Notes: generated by a model from the letters alone, not told the origin. A DNA stretch of 64,000 nucleotides from Filifactor alocis ATCC 35896 (GCF_000163895.2 NC_016630.1:992001-1056000); one strand, 5' to 3'. Shown: positions 1 to 9,709, numbered from the stretch's first letter. Program-made: numbers and translations.

Positions 1-108
1 GTATGATAAAAAAATCAAGTATTTAAGTTAATATCAGCTTGTTCCGATATCTTCTCAGCCTACAAAATTTTTTTGGGCTGTCTTGCATATAAGAAATTCA
101 AAACAACC

Positions 109-149
109 AAAAAGACAGCAATTCATTATTTTTTGATTTGCTGTCTTTT
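109..149 (-). terminator. Intrinsic terminator downstream of the SLH protein gene
   Basis: An 11-12 bp stem (AAAAGACAGCAA / TTGCTGTCTTTT) with an AT-rich loop is followed on the minus strand by a T-rich stretch. It lies about 130 bp after the SLH gene stop. The + strand copy also ends in T's, so it could work in both directions. Confidence 0.6.
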
Positions 150-168
150 CTCTTTATTTGTTACTTCT

Positions 169-210
169 TAAACGGAAAATTGTAATTCTCACCTAACAAT
201 TTTCCGTTTA
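169..210. repeat. Perfect 15-bp inverted repeat
   Basis: TAAACGGAAAATTGT at 169-183 is repeated as its exact reverse complement at 196-210, with a 12-base loop. There is no long T-run on either side. It may be an RNA-stabilising 3' hairpin of the SLH gene mRNA or a first, weak terminator in series with the one at 109-149. Confidence 0.6.
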
Positions 211-274
211 AGATTGATTTCTATAAATTCCATGTCCGCTCTACATTTTCGATGTCAATATCTTCATAATTATA

Positions 275-2965
275 TTACGGTAACATTGCATCCCTTTTCA
301 ACATCTTTAATTTCCCGATGGCCGGCCATTTGCTTATCATTTTTGCATCATAACTATCTCCGTGATCATCTTTCACTTCACCATCCCCAGGATTATAGTA
401 TCTGTAATAAAAATAAAATCCACAGTCGTAATTACATGAATCATAGGAATCATAGGAATATGGTCCTATCATTTTCGGAATATGTCTATAGTCAAGCTCT
501 TCTCTTGAATATCTGTCTCTTTCCACCTGAGTTCCATCATAATCTATCTGTCCGTCAGGAATACCGTCATAATCTGTATCAATTAATGTCGGATCAGATT
601 CGTAGTCCCATACATTGATTGTTGTTTTACCTGTATATTTCTTTGGATTTATCTTGTATCGTTCAAGTAACAGTTTGATATATGGGTACATATTTCTTTG
701 GATTTGGGTGCCAAGTTCCTCTTTATCCGTCAATCCATCTCCGTCACTATCATTCGTATCTGCTTCCTCAATCGATTTTGTGAGTTTAATAATTTGAAAA
801 TCATCCAAATATACGACATCAAGCTCTTCAGATAGCGGAAGATTCGGATGGTTGATATTTTGGAATACATCGATACCGATTCGTCTGAGGAATTGATCGA
901 TATCCATCACAAAATAAATTCCTTCCCATCGGATTGTTCCTTTGATGATTCTATTTTTGATATCTACATCAGTTGGAATAAGTTCTATCCCCTCTTCTTT
1001 TGAAAAAGTTGCAATAGATAATTTTCTTAAATCTCCCTTGTAAATTCCTTTACATTCGAAATTTAGTTCTAACGGGTATTTTAGAGTTTGATTTTCCTCA
1101 TTTCTTGTTGTCACTTTTATACCGTCACTTACGATTGCACGATTGTTTCCAACCAGTTGATGGTAGATAAGGTCTAAAGTGATATTTCGGTTGATATTTC
1201 CCTCTACTTCTCCTGTAATAGATGGAATAAAAGGATTTTCACTCTGATATAGACTATCTGTCATTGCCTGTTCTGTTGTAGTTTGTCTGATTCTTCTTTC
1301 ATCATCAGGTGTTTTCCCGTCTGTCATAGTTTTTGTCGGATCAAGTCCCATTAGTAATTCTTCGTCATCAGATAACGCATCATCGTCTGTATATTGAGTA
1401 GTTGGATTCGTCTTATATTTTGTTACTTCATCATAGTCGGATAACTCATCTCCATCTGTGTCTTCATCACTCGGATCTGTTTCCAACTCTTGTTCTTGTA
1501 AGTTGGTAAGTCCGTCATTATCGTAGTCTTCATCTGCATCGCTGATTTCATTATGGTCCGTGTCTTGTTGCAACGGATCCGTTCCTACCATGTATTCAAA
1601 TCCGTCCCTTAGTCCATCTCCATCGCTGTCTCTTCTGTTCGGATCCAGTCCGTTGTCCATTTTCCAATAGTCATCCATATACTCTCGAGAACTAATGAAT
1701 TCCGCTGTGACTGTGGTGTCATGAGCCGGCATAATAAAAACTGTGCTTTGGTTTTTCTTGTTTCGAAATGTTCCTCCGTTCGTGCTGAGCCATTCATTGA
1801 AGAAATGCCTATATTCATCGTATGCCTTTGCTTTAATCGGTACAACTGCTCCTTTCGGATATCGACCTTTTATTTTTGATATAATTTCTCCTCCTTGTGT
1901 CGATACTACTTGTAGTTGATATGTCAACGGTACTACTACACCCTGTTTCAACGATATTATCTTTTCAGTAAGTGTTGTTTCCTCACTGCTTCGGTTCTGT
2001 TTTTCTTCAATTACAGTAGGTGTATTTTCTATATTGATAGTCTCTTGTATCCACGGCGTTGTTCTTGGTATCATAATATTTTTAAGTTCTGCTGTTTTGT
2101 CCTGATATTTTGCTTGGATAGTGTACTTTCCTTGCGGTATTTCTTGTATATCACGGAACCGATATTCTCCGTATTGATCTGTTTTTACAGTTTGGATAAT
2201 CTGATTATCTTTTTCTTGAATCAGGTTGACTGTGATATCAGGTTGTACCTGATGTTTGTATCCGGCTGTTCCCACAATTCCCCGGTATTTGATGTACAGT
2301 TCTTGATGGTAATTGTTTAGGACTGTGTATGCTTCTCCTACTGTGATGGTATCTGTCGGGAAAAAGTATTCATGTCCATGTCCTGTTAATATATTCGCCT
2401 TTGTACCTGTTATGATATTTTTGCTTGACCATCTATCTGCAGACACATCTATAAATGTAGGAGTTTCTTTGTTTTGGTCTGCTATGTCTTGTATCGCAGT
2501 TTTTGTTCGAATTAACATAGAGACGAATTCTTCTCTTGTTACATATTCCTGACTTCGAAAGGTATTATCCGAATAATCGCTTATAATGTTGTACTTTTGA
2601 GCTAATTTGATGTATGTATCTGACACATTATCTCCGCTGTCTTTTCGTTGGAGTTGCATCTCTTTTACCAAAAAATCTTTCGAAAGAAGTATTTTTAGAA
2701 TAAGTTCTACCGCTTCAGCTCTTGTGATATTTTTTTCAGGGTCAAACCGATGTGACCAATCCCAGTTGTCTCTGACAATGCCAAGTTTTTGCATATTGGA
2801 AATCTGCTCATATGCCCAATGATTTCTCGTCTTCTCATAAATTGTTAATTCTATGGCATCATCCTGATAATCCTCATTGTTTGTTTCGGCAAACAATGAT
2901 AACGGTGCATTAGTTGATAGCAATATACATGACAAAACAACAGATAATACTTTTTTGCTTTTCAT
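275..2965 (-). CDS. S-layer-homology surface protein with calcium-binding type-3 repeats
   Basis: A secreted cell-wall protein of about 896 residues. The start is ATG 2965, 8 nt after GGAGG. An upstream in-frame ATG at 3001 sits inside the -10 box and cannot be used. Residues 1-26 form a signal peptide ending in LFA. Three SLH modules follow (about 45-215), which in the family bind wall polymers. Next come a carboxypeptidase-regulatory-like beta fold (about 228-300), an InlB-type repeat (about 350-425), and a run of DxDxDGxxD calcium loops like thrombospondin type-3 repeats (about 440-560). Two further DxDGDG-type loops lie near 750 and 797. The C-terminal tail is rich in Tyr, Asp and Cys. 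It is monocistronic. Its ligand is unknown, but an adhesin or scaffold is a reasonable inference. Confidence 0.85.
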   Translation of the reverse strand: MKSKKVLSVVLSCILLSTNAPLSLFAETNNEDYQDDAIELTIYEKTRNHWAYEQISNMQKLGIVRDNWDWSHRFDPEKNITRAEAVELILKILLSKDFLVKEMQLQRKDSGDNVSDTYIKLAQKYNIISDYSDNTFRSQEYVTREEFVSMLIRTKTAIQDIADQNKETPTFIDVSADRWSSKNIITGTKANILTGHGHEYFFPTDTITVGEAYTVLNNYHQELYIKYRGIVGTAGYKHQVQPDITVNLIQEKDNQIIQTVKTDQYGEYRFRDIQEIPQGKYTIQAKYQDKTAELKNIMIPRTTPWIQETINIENTPTVIEEKQNRSSEETTLTEKIISLKQGVVVPLTYQLQVVSTQGGEIISKIKGRYPKGAVVPIKAKAYDEYRHFFNEWLSTNGGTFRNKKNQSTVFIMPAHDTTVTAEFISSREYMDDYWKMDNGLDPNRRDSDGDGLRDGFEYMVGTDPLQQDTDHNEISDADEDYDNDGLTNLQEQELETDPSDEDTDGDELSDYDEVTKYKTNPTTQYTDDDALSDDEELLMGLDPTKTMTDGKTPDDERRIRQTTTEQAMTDSLYQSENPFIPSITGEVEGNINRNITLDLIYHQLVGNNRAIVSDGIKVTTRNEENQTLKYPLELNFECKGIYKGDLRKLSIATFSKEEGIELIPTDVDIKNRIIKGTIRWEGIYFVMDIDQFLRRIGIDVFQNINHPNLPLSEELDVVYLDDFQIIKLTKSIEEADTNDSDGDGLTDKEELGTQIQRNMYPYIKLLLERYKINPKKYTGKTTINVWDYESDPTLIDTDYDGIPDGQIDYDGTQVERDRYSREELDYRHIPKMIGPYSYDSYDSCNYDCGFYFYYRYYNPGDGEVKDDHGDSYDAKMISKWPAIGKLKMLKRDAMLP

Positions 2966-2999
2966 AACATGACCTCCATTTTCAGTACAATATACTTTC

Positions 3000-3027
3000 A
3001 TTATATCGTATTGAGGTGAATAATCAA
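3000..3027 (-). promoter_or_regulatory. Sigma-A-type promoter of the SLH protein gene
   Basis: On the minus strand TTGATT (3022-3027) and TATAAT (3000-3005) are separated by 16 bp. The predicted transcript starts a few bases later, leaving a short leader before the ATG at 2965. Confidence 0.6.
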
Positions 3028-3420
3028 CTGGTTTTCATTTTTTATTTATTTGTGAACCCTACATCACTTCATAGTACTACTATCTATTACAAACCATAAC
3101 TGTAATCCGATATACTGCTAAGCCTTTATTTCTGTGAATACATGATATCGCATTTATAAAACCTAAATGCAACTGTCATAACTTAATCATTTCAAAGAAA
3201 TTTTATCTTCAGGATTATTTTAGTTGGAATCGTGCAAATAACATATCCGAAGCATTAAACTATGAACAATAACTTCAAATTGTAAAAGAGGGCTAGTCAT
3301 ACGAATAACAGTTAAGTAATTTATTTTCACACAAAAACATTGGAAGCACTAACAATTTTTGATATCTTCTGATGTGTTATATTATGTTATTTTTACTTTG
3401 TATCATTGCTATGTCTTAAC
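3028..3420. other. Non-coding stretch between comF-like gene and SLH gene
   Basis: About 390 AT-rich bases without a convincing reading frame or structured RNA, apart from the SLH promoter beside it. A string near 3255 (AAACTATGAAC) recurs near 4388, suggesting a decayed intergenic repeat, but the match is weak. Confidence 0.4.
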
Positions 3421-4158
3421 TTATACTCGTGCATTGCCAATGGCAATACAATGAACACGCAAGCTGTCGTGTTCTTTTTTTATCACTTTGCTGACAGTAC
3501 TCAATGTGCTGCCGGAGGTAACAATATCATCCAAGATCAAAATATTGCTCTTAGGTTGCACTTCAATCTCTTTATGTTCAAAAGCATCCTCGACAAGTAA
3601 CATTCTTTGGAAAGGTCGATAGGATGACAGAAATGGAGTGTCTTTTGTTCTCGTGACAAATTCAACCACAGGAACAGAAAAATGTTCTCCAACCATCTCT
3701 GCTATTAGCTGTGTCTGATTGAACCCCCGTTCCCTCATTCTGTTTCTGTGAATCGGAACATACGTGATATAATCATAGAAAATTTCCTTTTCATTCAATT
3801 TTTGTATCAAAATTTCTGTGAAAAATCGACTCAAATAGGTCTGATGTCCGTACTTATAACGAAAAATCAACTTTTGCAAAAAGTCATTGTATACCAAACA
3901 AGTATCAATACTGTCAAAATAATAATGTTCCGATTGACAAAAACAACTTGTTCCAAGCAATGTCCTCCTCCCACAATGCTTACAGACCTGATCTGTAAAC
4001 TCCAATTTTTGATAGCAGCTATGGCACAGACTGTACGGATTTTTGTTCCAAATGCTCTCGCCACAACCGATACAATTCAAATTACTCGGAAAAATCAATT
4101 CGCCAAAAAACTCTTTTATTTCATCAAGTCTTTCTGTTTGAAACAACTCTATCTTCAT
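3421..4158 (-). CDS. comFC: ComF-family phosphoribosyltransferase-like protein
   Basis: A cytoplasmic protein of 245 residues of the ComFC/GntX group, which in other Firmicutes supports DNA uptake by natural competence. The N-terminal third carries paired Cys motifs (CIGC, CHSC, CKHC, CFC) that look like a zinc ribbon. The C-terminal half is a type-I phosphoribosyltransferase fold with the PRPP loop LILDDIVTSGST near residue 210. The start is set at ATG 4158; a TTG one codon upstream is possible, and the ribosome site is weak. The gene stands alone. No ComFA helicase is beside it, so a competence role is inferred from the family only. Confidence 0.85.
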   Translation of the reverse strand: MKIELFQTERLDEIKEFFGELIFPSNLNCIGCGESIWNKNPYSLCHSCYQKLEFTDQVCKHCGRRTLLGTSCFCQSEHYYFDSIDTCLVYNDFLQKLIFRYKYGHQTYLSRFFTEILIQKLNEKEIFYDYITYVPIHRNRMRERGFNQTQLIAEMVGEHFSVPVVEFVTRTKDTPFLSSYRPFQRMLLVEDAFEHKEIEVQPKSNILILDDIVTSGSTLSTVSKVIKKEHDSLRVHCIAIGNARV

Positions 4159-5050
4159 CAAAATTACACCATTATCTCTTTCTATGTCCTACTGTTTTAC
4201 ATCTAAAAATCATCTATGTATCAATAAACAAAAATTTTTCATACCCACTGTTAGCCACACAATTTTTTATCTGATTTCCATTATCATCTTAAGCTAAAAC
4301 TTGACTTAATTATAATAAATCTGAAAGAAATCATCTATGTCAGCTTGTCATAACCGTAATAAAAAGAATGGAATATTAGACTTACTTAAACTATGAACGG
4401 CAACTAAAATAGTACGATATCTGCAAATGAAACAAACATAGTATAAAACCCTATCCGAATTGCTAATTCATAATACCGTAACAACGCAACTTCTTCATTT
4501 ATCGTTACAAATATTTTGCCCTAATAATATCATATCACAAAATGACTCTTTTTATCCAAAAAAGCTCTATCCATCTATCAAAGAAAATACACATTCTAAC
4601 ATCCTAATGAATCGCCCTAAAGTTAAATGAAAAATACTCTGTTTCAAAACTTTATCTTCATCGGAATCGAAAGCGGAGAATTGGATTCTTTAGACTACGA
4701 ATAATAAGCAAACATGATAACAGCTGTAATCGAAACAGATAACAATATCAATCTTTACATTGTAGCATTATTGAGAGTACAAATATAATCGGAGTGTGAA
4801 ATATTCGCCTTCTCCATTTAGAGAAGCTGTTGCAATTTTCTTTTTTAATTCATAGCTATATTTTGCCATTAAAAAACCGACCTCTAATCATTAGCTTTTC
4901 TTGTCTGACTTTTTTGGGTCGATACGAAACCGGGAGGTTATTTCCGCGAAATCAACAAAAAAATGAGATTCCTAACATCAAGAATCCCATCTTTTTAAAA
5001 CATCTGCTACTTTGCAAATAGCTTTCTGTTGTTATGTTCCAAACAAATTT
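4159..5050. other. Long AT-rich intergenic region, no gene recognised
   Basis: Nearly 900 bases between two minus-strand genes. I see no reading frame with a credible ribosome site. The only clear element is the terminator at 4957-4996. Fragments resembling each other (AAACTATGAAC near 3255 and 4388; CGGAGAATTG near 4674 and its complement CAATTCTCCG near 35930) hint at worn copies of a genome-wide repeat. Confidence 0.4.
4957..4996 (-). terminator. Terminator of the HD-domain gene
   Basis: On the minus strand GATGGGATTC and GAATCTCATT form a stem with a 10-base loop, followed by seven T's, 55 bp after the HD gene stop. Confidence 0.75.
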
Positions 5051-5404
5051 TTAATAGATTTTACAATACTTATCCATCAATCCGTTGATTATTTCGTCTG
5101 TAGAAACAGTCTTATCTGCATGTCTTAACAATCTCAACATATCAGAATCATATTCCAAATCCATATCTTCATGATGATAAACATCTTCCCAATACTTATA
5201 TCCTTGTTGTTTCAACACCTCTGCACCAATATGAGCATGTTCTGCTTTACTGTCTGTAAATTGATAACCGATATCGTGCAACATTCCGAGAACATATGCA
5301 TCATTCGGATTTACAGGATATTTGTCCGGTTGTTCTTCTGCCAATCGTTTCATTTCGCTTGCTACCGCATAGCAATGATGTAATTTTTCAAGTTCTAATT
5401 TCAT
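5051..5404 (-). CDS. Small HD-domain phosphohydrolase-like protein
   Basis: A protein of 117 residues whose sequence is almost entirely one HD domain. Metal-ligand motifs are visible in order: H9/H10 near the N terminus, HDIGY at about 43, HAHIG at about 56, YHHED at about 76 and HADKT at about 95. HD proteins hydrolyse phosphoesters such as nucleotides. A substrate cannot be told from this short form. ATG 5404 is preceded by AGGAG at 8 nt. It has its own terminator and no operon partners. Confidence 0.8.
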   Translation of the reverse strand: MKLELEKLHHCYAVASEMKRLAEEQPDKYPVNPNDAYVLGMLHDIGYQFTDSKAEHAHIGAEVLKQQGYKYWEDVYHHEDMDLEYDSDMLRLLRHADKTVSTDEIINGLMDKYCKIY

Positions 5405-5817
5405 GATACTTCTCCTATCTAATCTAAATTTTTCATTCTTTACTGTACTCTTATGATACCCCTGTTTTCTTTATCCAATTACAAATATCTACAAAATTCA
5501 TGAAACTAGGATGATTCTACTCTATTGGTAAAAACAGTATCTTATCATTTTACAAAAATGCCATATCGACACGGTTTGTCAATCATTTCACCTGTAAATT
5601 ATTTCAAAGATGCTTGTGAGCCATATACAGTAGTGTTATAAGAACACCATTTTTTCAAACAAATTGAAACAGAGGGCACATAACAAGAATTTTTTGTGCT
5701 TTTGTGCTTTTGTGCTTTTATGCTTCTATCCTTCATGTTTTCCATTCAAATTCAAGTTCCTCTTTACAAACACTTCTGTTATCATTTCTGTTTTACATTT
5801 TTACAAATCATTCGTTC
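5405..5817. other. Intergenic region with 8-bp tandem repeat
   Basis: Some 410 bases between tsaD and the HD gene. It contains the TTTTGTGC tandem repeat described separately and a small hairpin (GTGTT/AACAC near 5634). No coding region is supported. Confidence 0.4.
5692..5723. repeat. Tandem repeat, four copies of TTTTGTGC
   Basis: Four adjacent 8-bp units: 5692-5699, 5700-5707, 5708-5715 and 5716-5723, the last with one change (TTTTATGC). It lies about 95 bp past the tsaD stop in the 3' untranslated region. Confidence 0.85.
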
Positions 5818-6834
5818 TTATCGTTCCCCTATTTTTAAATTCGGTTTTGCTGATAAAGACAAGTCGCTTATGATCCCATCCATATACCGATAATATCCGG
5901 CAGATGCTATCATCGCCGCGTTGTCGGTACATAAGGAAAGAGGCGGATAATATGATTGATATCCTCTTTTATCACATTCTTCTTTCATTCGTTCCCTCAG
6001 GCGAGAATTTGCTGAAACGCCCCCACTCAATACCAGAGCATGATACCCTTTTTCTTCCACTGCTTTTAGCGCCTTATTTAACAGAACATCTACTACTGTT
6101 TCCTGAAAAGAACAAGCAATATCCTCACAATGAATGTCTAATCCTTTCATCTTACAAGAATTGATATAATTTAGAACAGCTGATTTCAAGCCTGAAAAAC
6201 TGAAGTTATAACTGTCATCTTTGTAATATGATTTTGGAAAATCAATGGTGTAACTTCCTTGTTTTGCAAGAGCATCTACTTGTGGTCCTCCGGGATAACC
6301 CAATCCGATAGCGCGTGCAACTTTGTCATATGCCTCTCCTGCTGCATCATCCGTCGTTTTCCCCAAAATACAAAACTGATTATAATCCTGTACCTCTACA
6401 ATATGGGTATGTCCTCCCGATACAATCAATGAAATAAAAGGCGGTTTCAACTCCGGAAACGCAATGTAGTTTGCTGCGATATGTCCCTCAATATGGTTGA
6501 CTCCCACCAACGGTTTGTTGAGTGCAAAAGACAGCGATTTTGCTGTAGACAGTCCCACCAACAACGCACCCGCCAAACCGGGACCGTAAGTAACTGCAAT
6601 CGCATCAATTTCTTGTAACGGTCTTCCCCATTGTTCTAAGGTCTCTTCCAATACTCTGTTGATATCTACCACATGGTTTCTGGATGCAACTTCCGGAACT
6701 ACTCCGCCAAACTTTTTATGAATATCAATCTGTGTCGAAACAACATTTGCAAGAATTGTTCTTCCGTTTTGTATCACAGCGGCTGCGGTCTCATCACAAC
6801 TACTTTCGATTCCTAATATTGCTATTTCTTTCAA
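5818..6834 (-). CDS. tsaD: tRNA threonylcarbamoyladenosine transferase TsaD
   Basis: 338 residues, full family length. TsaD moves the threonylcarbamoyl group from TC-AMP to A37 of ANN-decoding tRNAs, working with TsaB and TsaE in the cytoplasm. The metal-binding pair HIEGH (114-118), the ASKHA-fold start (GIESSCDETAAAV) and GGHTHI are all intact. The start is TTG, 7 nt after GGAGG, and overlaps the rimI stop by 4 bp (TTGA), so translation is coupled. It is the last gene of tsaB-rimI-tsaD. Confidence 0.97.
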   Translation of the reverse strand: MKEIAILGIESSCDETAAAVIQNGRTILANVVSTQIDIHKKFGGVVPEVASRNHVVDINRVLEETLEQWGRPLQEIDAIAVTYGPGLAGALLVGLSTAKSLSFALNKPLVGVNHIEGHIAANYIAFPELKPPFISLIVSGGHTHIVEVQDYNQFCILGKTTDDAAGEAYDKVARAIGLGYPGGPQVDALAKQGSYTIDFPKSYYKDDSYNFSFSGLKSAVLNYINSCKMKGLDIHCEDIACSFQETVVDVLLNKALKAVEEKGYHALVLSGGVSANSRLRERMKEECDKRGYQSYYPPLSLCTDNAAMIASAGYYRYMDGIISDLSLSAKPNLKIGER

Positions 6835-7280
6835 TCCTCTTCCTCCATTGATTTTCTCATAACAATGGCATCTTCATTGTTATCTTTGTAATATGCTTTT
6901 CTGATTCCAACTTCTTTGAATCCATTGTTATGATATAATGTTTTGGCAGGTTCGTTCGAGACTCTGACTTCCAAAAAAAAGTCTTTTACTCCAAGTTTAT
7001 TTCCTTCTGCAATCAATTTTTCTAAAATCTCAGTTCCGATTTTTTGCTGACGATATTCCGGCAATACTGCAATATTATTGATATTGCCTTCATCCAAAAC
7101 TTGCACAAATCCGCCATATCCGACTACCTTATCACAATCCAATGCAACAAAGTAGCAAGCAGCCGGTTGCAACAGTTGGTCATACAGCGAACATAGACTC
7201 CACGGTATCGCAAAACAAGACATCTCAAGGTCATATACTTGTGTAATATGATTTTGATTCATTCTTTCAAGTATAATCAT
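6831..7280 (-). CDS. rimI: Ribosomal protein bS18-alanine N-acetyltransferase RimI
   Basis: 149 residues, one GNAT fold. The acetyl-CoA loop is seen as LPEYRQQKIGTEIL (about 75-88), followed by the typical VRVSNEPAKTLYHNNGF stretch. RimI acetylates the N terminus of ribosomal protein S18. Some relatives act more broadly. The ATG overlaps the tsaB stop by 4 bp (ATGA), and the stop overlaps the tsaD start by 4 bp. This tsaB-rimI-tsaD order is standard in Firmicutes. Confidence 0.93.
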   Translation of the reverse strand: MIILERMNQNHITQVYDLEMSCFAIPWSLCSLYDQLLQPAACYFVALDCDKVVGYGGFVQVLDEGNINNIAVLPEYRQQKIGTEILEKLIAEGNKLGVKDFFLEVRVSNEPAKTLYHNNGFKEVGIRKAYYKDNNEDAIVMRKSMEEED

Positions 7281-7957
7281 TGCTTCCCTTGCCTTTCTTC
7301 AAACTGAAGTTCAGCTTGTGATTTTCTCAAGTATACCGGTTCAATATACTTTGTTTCTTGTATACCCTGTCGCTCTGCCAATAAACAAACAGAAACCGCT
7401 CTCGGATAACACATATCCGGCGGTGCTTTTTGAATCTCTTGCGGCAAATCTTTCCACATGGATACTGCATCTCCTGTTATAATAACCTTTTCATAATTTT
7501 CACATCGTTGCAAAATATCTGTTTTAGAAAGCACTTCTTCTTTTCCTAATGAAAAGATTTCATTCCCTCCGTGTGCCTGATAAAAGGCTACATAAAAGTG
7601 TTCTCTCTGCGCATCTGTTGTACTGACAATCATATTTTTGCTGAATCGATGTGCAAACGCCATTGCCTCTAAAGTAGAAATACCGATAACCGGTTTCCCT
7701 AGTGACATTGAAAATGCATTTGCTACACTGACTCCGATACGAATTCCTGTAAAGGAACCCGGTCCGACTGTACATGCAATTCTATCTATATCATCCAACG
7801 AAAACTCTACCGATTTCATCATCTGTTCCAAATAGGGAAGTAATCTCTCACTATGCGTCAATGCATGATTCTGAATCAACTCATACTTCAATACTCCATC
7901 CACAGTGAGCGCAATACTGAGCGATGCTGTAGAAGTATCTATTCCCAAAACTTTCAT
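7277..7957 (-). CDS. tsaB: tRNA threonylcarbamoyladenosine biosynthesis protein TsaB
   Basis: 226 residues. TsaB is the inactive ASKHA paralogue that pairs with TsaD in t6A synthesis. The N terminus GIDTSTASLSIAL and the GPGSFTGIRIG segment (about 70-80) are diagnostic. ATG 7957 has GAGAGG upstream. It is first in the tsaB-rimI-tsaD operon. The tsaE ATPase gene, often just upstream, is not present here, so it must lie elsewhere in the genome. Confidence 0.95.
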   Translation of the reverse strand: MKVLGIDTSTASLSIALTVDGVLKYELIQNHALTHSERLLPYLEQMMKSVEFSLDDIDRIACTVGPGSFTGIRIGVSVANAFSMSLGKPVIGISTLEAMAFAHRFSKNMIVSTTDAQREHFYVAFYQAHGGNEIFSLGKEEVLSKTDILQRCENYEKVIITGDAVSMWKDLPQEIQKAPPDMCYPRAVSVCLLAERQGIQETKYIEPVYLRKSQAELQFEERQGKQ

Positions 7958-8058
7958 TCCATATCCTCTCTGACTTTTTAAATTTATTTTTGAACCATAG
8001 ACTTATTCACAAAAAAATCCCGCCCTGTTTACAAAACAAATTTTTACACGAATCATTT

Positions 8059-9252
8059 TTATGATTGTAATTCGTTCAAAAATAACCCGATTCTTTTCAT
8101 TCCTTCTTCTATTTTTTCTCTTGAAGTTGCATAAGACAATCTCACAAAATCGTCCGCTCCAAATGCAATTCCGGGAACAACCGCTACATTAGTATGTTCC
8201 AAAAGCAATTCTGCGAATCCTAAAGAATCTTTGATTTCTGTTCCACAATACTTCTTTCCTTTACACTGATTGATATTCAGCATTACATAGAAAGCACCTT
8301 TCGGTTTTTTTACGGATACCAAAGGCAACTGTTCAATTTTTTCTACAATAAGGTTTCTTCTTTGTTCAAACTCCACTTTCATTTGTTCAACCATCTCTTG
8401 TTCTCCCTCCAACGCCTCAATTGCAGCATATTGCGCCAATGTATTCGGATTGGAAGTAGTATGACTTTGCATACTGGAAATAATTTTTGCAATCTTGGAA
8501 TTTGATGCTGTATATCCGATTCGCCACCCTGTCATCGCATACGCCTTAGAAACTCCGTTTACAACGATAGTCCTATCTTTTATTTCCTCATTCAAAGCAG
8601 CAATGCTGATATGTTTCCCGTCATAAATCAGTTTTTCATAGATTTCATCGGAAACCACCATAACATCATGTTTTACCGCAAGAGCTGCAATTTGTTCCAA
8701 CTCTTCTTCGGTATAGACTGCCCCTGTCGGATTGCAAGGAGTATTCAAAAAGATTGCTTTTGTCTTTGGAGTAATCGCTTTTTCAAGCTCCTCAGCTGTA
8801 ATTTTAAATTCATTCTCTTCCTTTGTTTCCACAATAACGGGAACTCCGGCTGACATTTTGACCAATTCCGCATAAGTCACCCAGTAAGGACTTGGAATAA
8901 TCCATTCGTCTCCCGGATTGGTAATCGCTTCTACTGCATTTCGAATTGCATGTTTCGCACCGTTTGAAACCACAATATCCGTCATTTTGTATTCAAGATG
9001 GTTGTCTTTTTTCAACTTATCCGCAATGACTTGTCTCAATTTCGGTAAGCCTGCTGCTGCTGTGTATCCGATATGTCCGTCTTCCAAATATTTGATTGCT
9101 ACATCACAAATATTTTTCGGAGTTGCAAAGTCCGGTTCTCCGGCGCTAAAACTGATGACATCCACTCCGTTACTTCTTAATTCTGCTGCCTTCGCTGTCA
9201 CTGCCATAGTTACAGAAGGCTGTATTTGTTGATATTTGATAGAATACTCCAT
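8059..9252 (-). CDS. Class I/II pyridoxal-phosphate aminotransferase, aspartate type
   Basis: 397 residues, the full length of the AspB/AspC fold-type I subgroup Ib. These enzymes exchange the amino group between aspartate and 2-oxoglutarate. The PLP lysine is K236 in NGVSKAYAMTGWR. The cofactor-binding NPTG (174-177), DEIY (202-205) and the substrate-carboxylate arginine in VRLSYATS near the C terminus are present. ATG 9252 follows AGGAGG. The gap to the upstream GutM-like gene is only 31 bp, so they are probably co-transcribed. Exact amino-acid preference is not shown by sequence. Confidence 0.9.
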   Translation of the reverse strand: MEYSIKYQQIQPSVTMAVTAKAAELRSNGVDVISFSAGEPDFATPKNICDVAIKYLEDGHIGYTAAAGLPKLRQVIADKLKKDNHLEYKMTDIVVSNGAKHAIRNAVEAITNPGDEWIIPSPYWVTYAELVKMSAGVPVIVETKEENEFKITAEELEKAITPKTKAIFLNTPCNPTGAVYTEEELEQIAALAVKHDVMVVSDEIYEKLIYDGKHISIAALNEEIKDRTIVVNGVSKAYAMTGWRIGYTASNSKIAKIISSMQSHTTSNPNTLAQYAAIEALEGEQEMVEQMKVEFEQRRNLIVEKIEQLPLVSVKKPKGAFYVMLNINQCKGKKYCGTEIKDSLGFAELLLEHTNVAVVPGIAFGADDFVRLSYATSREKIEEGMKRIGLFLNELQS

Positions 9253-9283
9253 TTTCTTCCTCCTGGTAAAATTTCATCGTTCC

Positions 9284-9667
9284 TTATTTTTCATAATACA
9301 TATTCAATGCATTTTCCAATGCAATTGCTTTGAATTTTTCTTTTCCTTTTTTGGTAATATTCGGATTGATGTGCTCCATTCTGATTTGTTCCAATGTCTT
9401 TCCTTCAATTTCACCAAAGTCTTTGAATCTGCCGAAAGCACCTGAACCCATGATGATTTTTGCGCGTTTGACATGTCCTTTTTTGACTGCCATCGCCACA
9501 ATACTACCTCTTCCCATAATTGTCTTATGTGCTCCGGAAATCACCTTGCCATATTCCGAAAGTTCATTCATGGTAGCTCGAATACTCTTTAATTGCAAAT
9601 GAACCAACACAAATTGCAAGATAATCAGCCCAACCATTATTGCAACTGTAATACCTGTACGTCCCAT
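9284..9667 (-). CDS. GutM-like single-pass membrane protein
   Basis: 127 residues: an N-terminal membrane helix (about 5-26) followed by a soluble domain with GRGSIVAMAVKK and IMGSGAFGRFKDF. This layout matches the GutM/SrlM family, named for an activator of glucitol operons. No sugar-transport genes are near, so that role is not supported here, and the match is by pattern only. It sits between the nuclease-like gene and the aminotransferase with gaps of 42 and 31 bp, suggesting one transcript. ATG 9667 has GAGGAAAAAG upstream. Confidence 0.6.
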   Translation of the reverse strand: MGRTGITVAIMVGLIILQFVLVHLQLKSIRATMNELSEYGKVISGAHKTIMGRGSIVAMAVKKGHVKRAKIIMGSGAFGRFKDFGEIEGKTLEQIRMEHINPNITKKGKEKFKAIALENALNMYYEK

Positions 9668-9709
9668 ACTTTTTCCTCTTTTCCTCGTGATTAATATATC
9701 TTATTGCTT

